Shown here in pieces: positions 1-4,875 of a stretch of DNA of 5,802 nucleotides; the first letter of the stretch is position 1; each line of letters begins with the position of its first letter. A program made the position numbers and the translations under genes. The notes below the pieces were generated by a model. The model was not told the origin of the DNA. It did no database searches and was given only the letters and a program-made list of their open reading frames with translations. This DNA is from an archaeon (GTDB lineage: Archaea > Thermoproteota > Nitrososphaeria > Nitrososphaerales > JACAEJ01): the NCBI GenBank assembly GCA_024256265.1, contig JACGUK010000070.1:1-5802 (forward strand). The letters run 5' to 3'.

Positions 1-1
1 C

Positions 2-1204
2 CATGGTTGTGCTCAATGTAAATCAATTATTCTTACCAATATGTGCCCTGTTTACAAGGCTTTATATGATGAAAAAGCAGCACCAAGGTCTAAGGCAAAC
101 CTTCTCCAATCCTTTATTTCAGGACAAATAAATATCGATCATATTAATTCAAAAGAATTCCTTGAGGTGCTTGACTATTGCCTTGTTTGTAAGATGTGCT
201 TTATAGAATGTCCAACAAATGTTAACATACCTAAGATGGTTCTACAGGCTAGGGCTGATTTTGTAAAGAAAATTGGTCAGCCATTTTCAGATTATATTAT
301 GATGAACGTTCCTTTGATCTTAAGGCTTGGGAACATTACTCGCTTTATTGCTAATAAATCTATGAATATGAGGTTCTTTAGGTCTATCATGCAAAAAACA
401 TTAGGATTGGATAAGAGGATAAAGATTCCAAGGTTTCACCGTGAAGAGATGAAGAACTGGTCTAGAGAGCCTGAGAGATACAATGGTAAGGTAGTTTACT
501 TTGCAGGATGCTTCGCCCGTTGGGTTGAGCCTGAGATAGGAAGGGCAACTGTTAACGTATTGGCTAAAAATGGTGTTAAAGTGATAGTGCCAGATCAAGA
601 TTGCTGTGGAATACCTATGCTGAGCCATGGGCGCTTAGATTTAGCAAGAAAGAAAATGGATTTCAATTTGAAGAAGTTAAGCAAGTTTATAATGGATGGA
701 TATGATATAGTTTCAAGTTGCCCATCTTGTAGTCTTAGCCTCAAAGAAGATTATGTAGATTTTCTTAACAATAAGGATGCAAGATTAATCTCTGAGCACA
801 CATATGACATAGGAGAGTACCTTATGATGCTATATAATGAAGGCAGAATGAACATGGGATTCAAAGAATTTTATCTTCCAAATTTGATAACATATCATTC
901 TCCTTGCCACTTAAAAGCTCAAGAAATAGGAAAGCCTACTTGGAAATTGTTGAAGAAGACTCTGAATTTGAATTTTAAAGAAATTGAAGATGATACATGC
1001 TGTGGTATGGCTGGCACCTATGGATTAACGAATAAGAACTTTGATCTCTCAATAAAGATAGGTTCAAATCTTTTCGATCAATTGAGCAAGATAAATGCAG
1101 AATTTGTATTGACTGAATGCCCGACTTGTAAGATGCAGATCGAGCAAGTTATGAATGCTAAAGTTATTCATCCTATACAGATTTTAGATAGGGCTTATGA
1201 ATAA
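2..1204 (+). CDS. Iron-sulfur subunit/domain of a GlpC/GlcF-type FAD-linked dehydrogenase, 5' partial
   Basis: The reading frame is open to the left edge, so the ATG at 41 is an internal methionine. The frame is read from the codon at 2, and the single base at 1 (c) could close a Cys codon. Seen: a first 4Fe-4S cluster motif with Cys codons at 8, 17 and 44, the last in a CP pair. With an assumed Cys just outside the window the spacing would be C-x2-C-x2-C-x8-C-P. A second, classical motif CLVCKMCFIECP lies at 179-214. Two CCG domains follow (numbering from Met at 41): GC157, CCG188-190, CPSC227-230; then PCH288-290, CCGMAG320-325, CPTC360-363. Known: such proteins pass electrons from a flavin dehydrogenase (glycerol-3-phosphate, glycolate or lactate) towards quinone or another acceptor. 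The tail resembles GlpC, whereas the widely spaced first cluster resembles GlcD-GlcF fusion proteins. Whether a FAD domain is fused upstream cannot be seen. The substrate is unknown. Confidence 0.85.
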   Translation, partial: HGCAQCKSIILTNMCPVYKALYDEKAAPRSKANLLQSFISGQINIDHINSKEFLEVLDYCLVCKMCFIECPTNVNIPKMVLQARADFVKKIGQPFSDYIMMNVPLILRLGNITRFIANKSMNMRFFRSIMQKTLGLDKRIKIPRFHREEMKNWSREPERYNGKVVYFAGCFARWVEPEIGRATVNVLAKNGVKVIVPDQDCCGIPMLSHGRLDLARKKMDFNLKKLSKFIMDGYDIVSSCPSCSLSLKEDYVDFLNNKDARLISEHTYDIGEYLMMLYNEGRMNMGFKEFYLPNLITYHSPCHLKAQEIGKPTWKLLKKTLNLNFKEIEDDTCCGMAGTYGLTNKNFDLSIKIGSNLFDQLSKINAEFVLTECPTCKMQIEQVMNAKVIHPIQILDRAYE

Positions 1205-1220
1205 TTCACTACTCTTCCAT

Positions 1221-1260
1221 AAAGATTTATACTAACGCTTTCACTTATCTATTGCAGGTG
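1221..1260 (+). promoter_or_regulatory. Probable promoter and SD site of the DUF433/DUF5615 gene pair
   Basis: A TATA-like box (ATTTATAC, 1225-1232) with purine-rich bases before it lies about 35-40 bases upstream of the ATG at 1267. Transcription would be expected to start near 1254-1256. A GGTG Shine-Dalgarno core at 1257-1260, 6 bases before the ATG, supports that start. If the TATA call is right the leader is very short and consists mostly of the SD. Assigned by pattern only. Confidence 0.45.
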
Positions 1261-1266
1261 CCCTGA

Positions 1267-1500
1267 ATGACCGAAGATTGGAAAAGCAGAATAGCCGTTG
1301 ATCCTAACATCTTAGCAGGGAAACCAATTATAAAAGGCACAAGAATAGCTATTGAGTTTATCCTAGACCTACTCGCCAACGGCTGGACCATTGAAAGCAT
1401 ATTGAAGAATTATCCACAACTTAAGAAAGAGGACATAATTGCTGTTTTAAAGTACGCAACTGAAATCTTGAAGGAAGAGAAGGTTTATCCACTGCCTTGA
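1267..1500 (+). CDS. DUF433-family protein, probable VapB-like antitoxin
   Basis: A 77-residue protein with the DUF433 (PF04255) signature: RIAVDPNILAGKPIIKGTRI at residues 8-27, then a helix ending in LLANGW (35-40), ILKNYP (45-50) and LKKEDIIAVLKYA (52-64). The full expected family length is present. Known: DUF433 proteins are small HTH-like proteins usually encoded directly before a DUF5615 PIN-like protein, and the pair is regarded as a toxin-antitoxin module in which the DUF433 partner would neutralise the nuclease and may repress its own promoter. The context fits: the stop TGA (1498-1500) overlaps the TTG start of the next gene, so translation is probably coupled. The start at 1267 is supported by GGTG six bases upstream. 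The antitoxin role is inferred from family and neighbour, not shown here. Confidence 0.88.
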   Translation: MTEDWKSRIAVDPNILAGKPIIKGTRIAIEFILDLLANGWTIESILKNYPQLKKEDIIAVLKYATEILKEEKVYPLP

Positions 1501-1862
1501 TTAAGCTTCTAGCTGACGAAAACGTACCAACTAAAGCTATAAATGCCCTAAAAAGAAAAGGCGTTGATATAATTTCAGTTGCAGAATTCTCACTCGGTCT
1601 AAGCGATAGGGAAGTACTGGATTTAGCCAACAGGGAAGGAAGAATCGTTGTAACTTTTGACAAAGACTTCAGCGAACTTGTATTTAGAGATAAAATTAAA
1701 GCCAAAGGCTTAGTTTTATTACGATTCGTCCCAAAATCTCCTCAGCACATAGCCAAAAGAATCGAGTACTTATTAACCATTAAAATTCCAATAGAAAATC
1801 ACGCCCTCATAGTGAAAGAAGATAGCGTTCGAGTTATCTTATTAAGGCGGTCTCCCATATAA
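1497..1862 (+). CDS. DUF5615 PIN-like protein, probable toxin of a VapBC-like pair
   Basis: A 121-residue protein matching the DUF5615 PIN-like family (PF18480). It opens with LLADENVP (residues 4-11; acidic D7 and E8), followed by GLSDREVLDLA (34-44) and RIVVTFDKDFSEL (49-61; D55 and D57). These acidic residues are in the places expected to bind metal in a PIN-type RNase. The start is a TTG at 1497 that shares bases with the upstream stop codon (TTGA overlap). No ATG is available near the N-terminus, and residues 2-8 already form the conserved first strand, so the start is firm. The partner DUF433 gene is directly upstream. The 3' end overlaps the convergent nfo gene by 21 bases. Known: members are predicted RNA-cleaving toxins. 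The target is unknown, and a domesticated or inactive pair is possible. Confidence 0.87.
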   Translation: MIKLLADENVPTKAINALKRKGVDIISVAEFSLGLSDREVLDLANREGRIVVTFDKDFSELVFRDKIKAKGLVLLRFVPKSPQHIAKRIEYLLTIKIPIENHALIVKEDSVRVILLRRSPI

Positions 1863-2690
1863 TTCCCTTACCTTCCTAAGGTTTCCTAACCAATCTCTCT
1901 TGTTATCTACTAGAGTCTCTAATATTAAAGGCAATTCTCTAATCACTTTATGCTTGAGTATTGCTCTAAATCCCTCTTCTCCAATAAAGCCCAATCCTAT
2001 ATGCTCATGCCTATCTAAATGAGAACCTAATTTGCCCTCAGAATCGTTTAAATGAATAACTTTTAGCTTAGAAAGACCTATAATCTTATCGAAGAGCCTT
2101 AAGGTTCCATTAACAGCTTTCTCATTTCTTAAGTCATAGCCTGCCGCAAAGGCATGACATGTGTCAAAACAAACTCCAACTCTATCCTTTTGCTCTATAC
2201 CATCAATTATGAATTTTATATGCTCAAATTCATAACCAACGCTGTTTTTTGCTCCAGAAGTAATCTCAAGCAAAAGAATTACATCGTTGCTAACGCTAGA
2301 AAGAGCTTTATTACAAGCATCTATAACTCTCTTTAAACCTATATCCAAACCTTTGCCAAGATGGCTTCCTAGATGAGTAACAAGATAGTTTATTTTCAAT
2401 TGACCACATCTTAATAATTCTGCTTTTAGGACTTCTAAAGACTTTTCATGAGTTTCATCCAAGGGGGATGATATGTTTGGCAGATAAGGCATATGAGCTG
2501 CTGATAGTTTGAATCCATGAACCTTCAACTTTTTAACAAAAGCATCAACATCTTCTTGCTTCAATGGAGAGAATTTCCATCCTCTAGGGTTCCTAGTGAA
2601 TATCTGAAAGGTTGTGCATCCTATCTCTTTTGCTCTATCTACAGCCTTGTCTATTGAACCTGCTATAGATACATGAACACCAAGTAGCAT
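1842..2690 (-). CDS. nfo: Endonuclease IV (AP endonuclease family 2)
   Basis: A 282-residue TIM-barrel AP endonuclease of normal family length. It cleaves the phosphodiester bond 5' of abasic sites in base-excision repair and also removes blocked 3' ends. All nine metal ligands expected from the E. coli enzyme have counterparts: H66 (SAAHMPY), H106 (VTHLGSH), E142 (LLLEITSG), D176 and H179 (CFDTCHAFAAGYD), H213 (VIHLND), D226 and H228 (LDRHEHIGLG), E258 (LILET). Three trinuclear Zn sites can therefore be assigned with confidence. The ATG start at 2690 is preceded by AGGTG (plus-strand positions 2696-2700) five bases away, and the family N-terminus LGVHVSIAGSI begins at residue 3. It lies 52 bases after moaE on the same strand and may be co-transcribed with it. 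I see no functional link between the two. Confidence 0.97.
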   Translation of the reverse strand: MLLGVHVSIAGSIDKAVDRAKEIGCTTFQIFTRNPRGWKFSPLKQEDVDAFVKKLKVHGFKLSAAHMPYLPNISSPLDETHEKSLEVLKAELLRCGQLKINYLVTHLGSHLGKGLDIGLKRVIDACNKALSSVSNDVILLLEITSGAKNSVGYEFEHIKFIIDGIEQKDRVGVCFDTCHAFAAGYDLRNEKAVNGTLRLFDKIIGLSKLKVIHLNDSEGKLGSHLDRHEHIGLGFIGEEGFRAILKHKVIRELPLILETLVDNKRDWLGNLRKVRELYGRPP

Positions 2691-2695
2691 GCTAT

Positions 2696-2700
2696 CACCT
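2696..2700 (-). promoter_or_regulatory. Shine-Dalgarno site of nfo
   Basis: On the minus strand AGGTG ends five bases before the nfo ATG. It matches the archaeal 16S anti-SD (GGTG core) and fixes the start. Its presence suggests that nfo is translated from a leadered transcript, probably one running on from moaE, because the 52-base gap shows no convincing TATA box. Confidence 0.65.
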
Positions 2701-2742
2701 ATTATAGAACAAAGAGTTTGATCTAAAAAGATAACGATAATA

Positions 2743-3171
2743 TCAATCGCTCATCCATTCCCAACTCTCATTGATATAAACTTCCTTCTTCCACATGGCT
2801 GGTTCTTTTTTATATCTCTCAATAACCTCTTGTAAAGCAGGAAAGGTTTGCTTTCTACTCTTACCAACTACTATAACCAATACTAATGGTTCTCCAATAC
2901 TGAATGAACCCTTAAAATGGTAAATCCTTGCTAAAGATAACCCATATTTGTCTCTAATCTCATCACTTATCTTTTTTATGGCTAAATCTGCATGCTCATC
3001 ATAAGCCTCTATCTCAAGCCTGATCACTTTTTTATCATCTTTTCCAACTTCCCTTACAACTCCAATGAATATCATTATAGCACCAGCATTTTTAGGCAAA
3101 TTTGATAGTAAATCGCGTATAACTGATGCTATCTCCATTTCTCCTTTATCATAAACTCCTGATTCTATCAT
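2743..3171 (-). CDS. moaE: Molybdopterin synthase catalytic subunit MoaE
   Basis: MoaE, with MoaD carrying a C-terminal thiocarboxylate, converts precursor Z (cPMP) to molybdopterin in molybdenum/tungsten cofactor synthesis. The 142-residue protein shows the family pattern: GAIMIFIGVVRE (30-41, R40), LEIEAYDEHADLAIKKI (52-68), YHFKGSFSIGE (84-94), VVGKSRKQTFPALQEVIERYKKEP (101-124) and MWKKE (126-130). The lysines matching E. coli K119 and K126 are present (K121 or K122, and K128). Two positions vary from bacterial MoaE: HFKG for the usual HRxG, and GKSRK where bacteria have a His before the Arg. Such variants appear common in archaeal relatives. The start is set at the ATG at 3171; an in-frame TTG two codons upstream (3177) is possible, and neither has a strong SD. 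No moaD or other cofactor gene is in the window. Confidence 0.93.
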   Translation of the reverse strand: MIESGVYDKGEMEIASVIRDLLSNLPKNAGAIMIFIGVVREVGKDDKKVIRLEIEAYDEHADLAIKKISDEIRDKYGLSLARIYHFKGSFSIGEPLVLVIVVGKSRKQTFPALQEVIERYKKEPAMWKKEVYINESWEWMSD

Positions 3172-3206
3172 ATACAATTTTAGACCTTGGTCATATCTAA
3201 CTTTTT

Positions 3207-3225
3207 AGCTTATTTGCTATAAGCT
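3207..3225. promoter_or_regulatory. Inverted repeat over the likely moaE promoter
   Basis: Perfect 7-base arms AGCTTAT (3207-3213) and ATAAGCT (3219-3225) enclose a 5-base spacer, 36-54 bases upstream of the moaE ATG. On the minus strand the sequence CTTATAGC inside it could be the TATA element, giving a start site near 3195. A repeat over a TATA box is a normal place for an archaeal repressor site. A transcript hairpin or chance in AT-rich DNA are alternatives. Confidence 0.3.
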
Positions 3226-3229
3226 TAGA

Positions 3230-3270
3230 AGATAAACATGAAAATAAGAAAGAGCTTAAGAAAAGTTAAG
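3230..3270 (-). terminator. Probable T-rich terminator after nob1
   Basis: Just past the nob1 stop, the minus strand reads a small hairpin (CTTAA/TTAAG arms, plus-strand 3255-3270) and then a pyrimidine/T-rich run (TTTCTTATTTTC, down to about 3235). Archaeal RNA polymerase terminates mainly on T-rich tracts in the coding strand, so this is the natural end of the nob1 transcript and separates it from moaE. Confidence 0.45.
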
Positions 3271-3281
3271 AGGTTATGTAG

Positions 3282-3815
3282 TTAAAATCTATCTCTTCTC
3301 ATTTTCCTCTTCAATCTTGTGCCACATACGTCACACACTATAGCACTACTATCGTAAAAGACCTTGCCACAACCACTACAATATAAAAACCATCTTATAG
3401 TCCTTGAAATCCCCCTTGTCATTATAGGGGAAAAATTTAACCCAGAAAACTTGACAACGTTCTGAATGGAGTAATCATCAGACACTATTGTAACATAGTA
3501 ACCATTTCTCTTCAACTGCATGCCAAGAGCTATGACTGAAATATCAGTATTTGAGAGCTTTTGAAGATCGCCACTTTTACTTGCTATTATCCTTACTTCT
3601 TCTATCAAATCATGTAAGGGCTCGATTATTATCAGTCTATTGCTCTCTATAAGGGCTGAGATAGCCATGCTCAATGTCTGATTATGAGAGACTTCACGAA
3701 TGACCGATGGCGTTGTATGATGTTTAGATATGCCTGTGAATGGTATTCCAGCATAAAATGCCGTTGAATCTAGAACTAGAGCTTTCTTTCTTAATGGTAC
3801 TTTACTTAAAGCCAA
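3282..3815 (-). CDS. nob1: NOB1, PIN-domain rRNA-maturation endonuclease with zinc ribbon
   Basis: NOB1 makes the final cut that forms the 3' end of small-subunit (16S/18S) rRNA in archaea and eukaryotes. The 177-residue protein begins with a PIN domain: VLDSTAFYAGIPF (13-25, D16), VIREVSH (38-44, E41), LSNTDISVIALG (87-98, D91) and VTIVSDDYSIQNV (108-120, D113/D114). These are the acidic metal-binding residues expected of an active PIN nuclease. A C-terminal zinc ribbon follows with C146-x2-C149 and C161-x2-C164, then a basic tail (KRKMRRDRF). The start is TTG at 3815: an in-frame stop lies four codons upstream and no Met occurs before residue 50, beyond D16 and E41. No good SD is visible. 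It is transcribed divergently from the HTH-phosphoribosyltransferase gene and shares a 204-base control region with it. Confidence 0.95.
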   Translation of the reverse strand: MALSKVPLRKKALVLDSTAFYAGIPFTGISKHHTTPSVIREVSHNQTLSMAISALIESNRLIIIEPLHDLIEEVRIIASKSGDLQKLSNTDISVIALGMQLKRNGYYVTIVSDDYSIQNVVKFSGLNFSPIMTRGISRTIRWFLYCSGCGKVFYDSSAIVCDVCGTRLKRKMRRDRF

Positions 3816-3874
3816 GATTGATAATTAATCTAATCCCTTCTTATTGAACCTTACGAAAATGGCTACGGTATCCC

Positions 3875-3898
3875 ATCTAGCAATACTTCTGCTAAGAT
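3875..3898. repeat. Imperfect inverted repeat in the nob1 leader region
   Basis: ATCTAGCA (3875-3882) pairs with TGCTAAGAT (3890-3898) with one bulged base and a 7-base loop. It lies 60-84 bases upstream of the nob1 TTG. If nob1 transcription starts near 3889 (see the TATA-like TATAAAT on the minus strand at about 3912-3918) it would sit at the very 5' end of the transcript or over the start site. It is short and could be chance. Confidence 0.25.
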
Positions 3899-3903
3899 CC
3901 CCT

Positions 3904-3932
3904 TTCTAACATTTATACCAAGAATGTTAGAA
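3904..3932. promoter_or_regulatory. Perfect 10-base inverted repeat, candidate operator between nob1 and the regulator
   Basis: TTCTAACATT (3904-3913) and AATGTTAGAA (3923-3932) are exact reverse complements around a 9-base spacer. The spacer region holds a TATA-like sequence usable by the minus strand (TATAAAT), and another (AATATAAAAC, 3931-3940) follows directly on the plus strand, so a bound protein could affect nob1, the regulator gene, or both. The core TAACAT...ATGTTA is the same half-site as in the repeat at 4740-4759 downstream of the regulator gene. Ten perfect pairs are unlikely by chance in so short a region. Binding by the adjacent regulator is an inference. Confidence 0.5.
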
Positions 3933-3987
3933 TATAAAACTGATATTTCTTAATTCTTTCAAAAAGTATTTTTGGGCAAACTCTATC

Positions 3988-3997
3988 TTTAATATAA
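3988..3997 (+). promoter_or_regulatory. TATA box of the HTH-phosphoribosyltransferase gene (leaderless)
   Basis: TTTAATATAA is centred about 27 bases before the ATG at 4020, the usual archaeal TATA-to-start distance. Transcription would begin at or next to the start codon, giving a leaderless mRNA. This agrees with the lack of a clear SD before 4020 and supports that ATG over the in-frame ATG at 4038. Confidence 0.5.
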
Positions 3998-4019
3998 GAT
4001 TAAATGATGTGAGAATTCG

Positions 4020-4730
4020 ATGAAAAAATACTTGGAGATGAAGACTAGATTATCATCAATAGAGATCCTTAGGCTCATGAAAGAGAATCAATCTTATGAG
4101 GAGTTATCATCGCTATTGGGACTTTCAGCACCCATACTCAGCAGGTACATAAATGGTCATGTCTTTCCAAGCTTAGAAAGATCGAAGAAGATCATAGAAA
4201 CCTTCAAGGAGCAATTAACCGATTTGATAAAGGGAAGGATAAAATTCGAAGATGAGAGAATCTTCGACCATTCAGCCGTGCTCTATAACCCAAGCCTTCT
4301 TGACAAGATAGGCAAGTTAGCCTTTCACGAATTTAGTTCTATGAAAGTAGACAAAGTTCTTACCGTTGAGGCCGATGGTATACCATTAGCTGTTCAAGTT
4401 AGCAGAGAATTTGATGTGAATTTTGTTGTTGCAAAGAATAGAAAAGAGATGGGCATAAGAGATTTCATAGAAGTGAAAAGAGTCTTCAGCTCAGGGGCTT
4501 ATTCTTACCTATTCATACCTAAAGGCTCCATAGAGCAGAATGAGCGTGTATTGATAGTGGATGATGCTGTAAGAACAGGGTTTACTTTGGAAACTCTTTT
4601 GGAGCTTTGTAAAAAGTGTGGAGCAGAGCCCATAGGAATATTTGCTATAATCTGTTTTGAGGATACTTTGAACAGATTAAGGCAGAAGCTAAATTACCCT
4701 ATAAAGGTCTTGGTAAAAAGGTCTTGGTAA
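4020..4730 (+). CDS. HTH-phosphoribosyltransferase transcriptional regulator, candidate purine regulator
   Basis: A 236-residue two-domain protein. The N-terminus (about 12-65) is a Cro/CI-like helix-turn-helix: SYEELSSLLGLSAPILSRYI (25-44), then NGHVFPSLERSKKI. The C-terminal part (about 85-233) is a type I phosphoribosyltransferase fold: VLTVEADGIPLAVQVS (113-128) for the first loop and VLIVDDAVRTGFT (177-189), the PRPP-binding motif with the acidic pair D181/D182. Known: similar HTH-PRT fusions in archaea are often annotated orotate phosphoribosyltransferase-like; haloarchaeal GfcR is a transcriptional activator with this kind of architecture, and Bacillus PurR is a separately built repressor with a PRT domain that senses PRPP. 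Inference: as it lies directly upstream of purS-purQ, it probably controls purine synthesis in response to PRPP or a nucleotide. It could still be an enzyme or control other targets. The last residues (KRSW) come from a 14-base tandem repeat. Confidence 0.88.
   Translation: MKKYLEMKTRLSSIEILRLMKENQSYEELSSLLGLSAPILSRYINGHVFPSLERSKKIIETFKEQLTDLIKGRIKFEDERIFDHSAVLYNPSLLDKIGKLAFHEFSSMKVDKVLTVEADGIPLAVQVSREFDVNFVVAKNRKEMGIRDFIEVKRVFSSGAYSYLFIPKGSIEQNERVLIVDDAVRTGFTLETLLELCKKCGAEPIGIFAIICFEDTLNRLRQKLNYPIKVLVKRSW
4703..4730 (+). repeat. 14-base perfect tandem duplication at the end of the regulator gene
   Basis: The unit AAAGGTCTTGGTAA occurs twice without a gap (4703-4716 and 4717-4730). As 14 is not a multiple of three, the second copy is read in another frame and its own TAA becomes the stop codon. 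With one copy the protein would end in KVLVRI at a TGA instead of KVLVKRSW. It looks like a recent replication-slippage event that changed only the last few residues. Confidence 0.9.
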
Positions 4731-4739
4731 GAATATGAG

Positions 4740-4765
4740 TTTAACATGATTATGTTAAAATTTTT
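4740..4765 (+). promoter_or_regulatory. Perfect 8-base inverted repeat plus T5: candidate pur operator or terminator of the regulator gene
   Basis: TTTAACAT (4740-4747) and ATGTTAAA (4752-4759) are exact reverse complements around GATT. The repeat starts 9 bases after the regulator stop codon and ends 20 bases before the purS TATA box, a suitable place for an activator or regulator upstream of the promoter. It shares TAACAT/ATGTTA with the repeat at 3904-3932. A T5 run (4761-4765) directly after it gives the shape of a hairpin terminator, but the stem has only one G-C pair, so as RNA structure it is weak. Both roles are possible. Confidence 0.5.
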
Positions 4766-4770
4766 GATGC

Positions 4771-4789
4771 AAAGGAATATTTATATAAA
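4771..4789 (+). promoter_or_regulatory. Strong archaeal promoter of purS-purQ
   Basis: TTTATATAAA (4780-4789) is a near-ideal archaeal TATA box preceded by a purine-rich BRE-like stretch (AAAGGAATA, 4771-4779). It is the best promoter match in the window. Transcription would start near 4811-4814, leaving a leader of roughly 60 bases before purS. This shows that purS-purQ has its own promoter and does not depend on read-through from the regulator gene. Confidence 0.75.
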
Positions 4790-4865
4790 CAAACATAACA
4801 ATCCTTCCATAGAGTGCGCTATGATTTTATCTTGTACGGTCAAGGCTTATTTTTGTAATATTTAT

Positions 4866-4873
4866 GGTGGAGG
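4866..4873 (+). promoter_or_regulatory. Shine-Dalgarno site deciding the purS start
   Basis: GGTGGAGG ends two bases before the ATG at 4876; its GGTG core (4866-4869) is six bases before it, a normal spacing. The alternative in-frame ATG at 4864 overlaps this site and has no SD of its own, so 4876 is preferred. Confidence 0.65.
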
Positions 4874-4875
4874 AT

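Noticed and set aside
41..43. ATG as the true start of the Fe-S protein
   Set aside because: The frame continues upstream through HGCAQCK, which supplies two cluster cysteines; starting at 41 would destroy the first 4Fe-4S motif.
219..228. ATGTTAACAT, a perfect palindrome made of the same half-site bases as the two candidate operators
   Set aside because: It lies inside the Fe-S protein coding sequence and directly follows conserved cluster residues (CPTNVNIP); it has no spacer and no promoter nearby. It is a reminder that the 6-base half-site occurs by chance in AT-rich DNA.
401..628. Open antisense frame opposite the Fe-S protein gene
   Set aside because: No recognisable domain, and the opposite strand encodes conserved CCG-domain motifs. 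The same applies to the opposite-strand frames at 1421-1705, 2154-2336 and 4949-5173.
4831..4844. Small hairpin CTTG/CAAG in the purS leader, considered as a riboswitch or attenuator
   Set aside because: Only four base pairs, no match to purine or PRPP riboswitch cores that I know, and no terminator after it.
4864..4866. Upstream in-frame ATG as the purS start
   Set aside because: It overlaps the GGTGGAGG Shine-Dalgarno sequence that serves the ATG at 4876, and PurS proteins normally begin directly with the first beta strand as from 4876.
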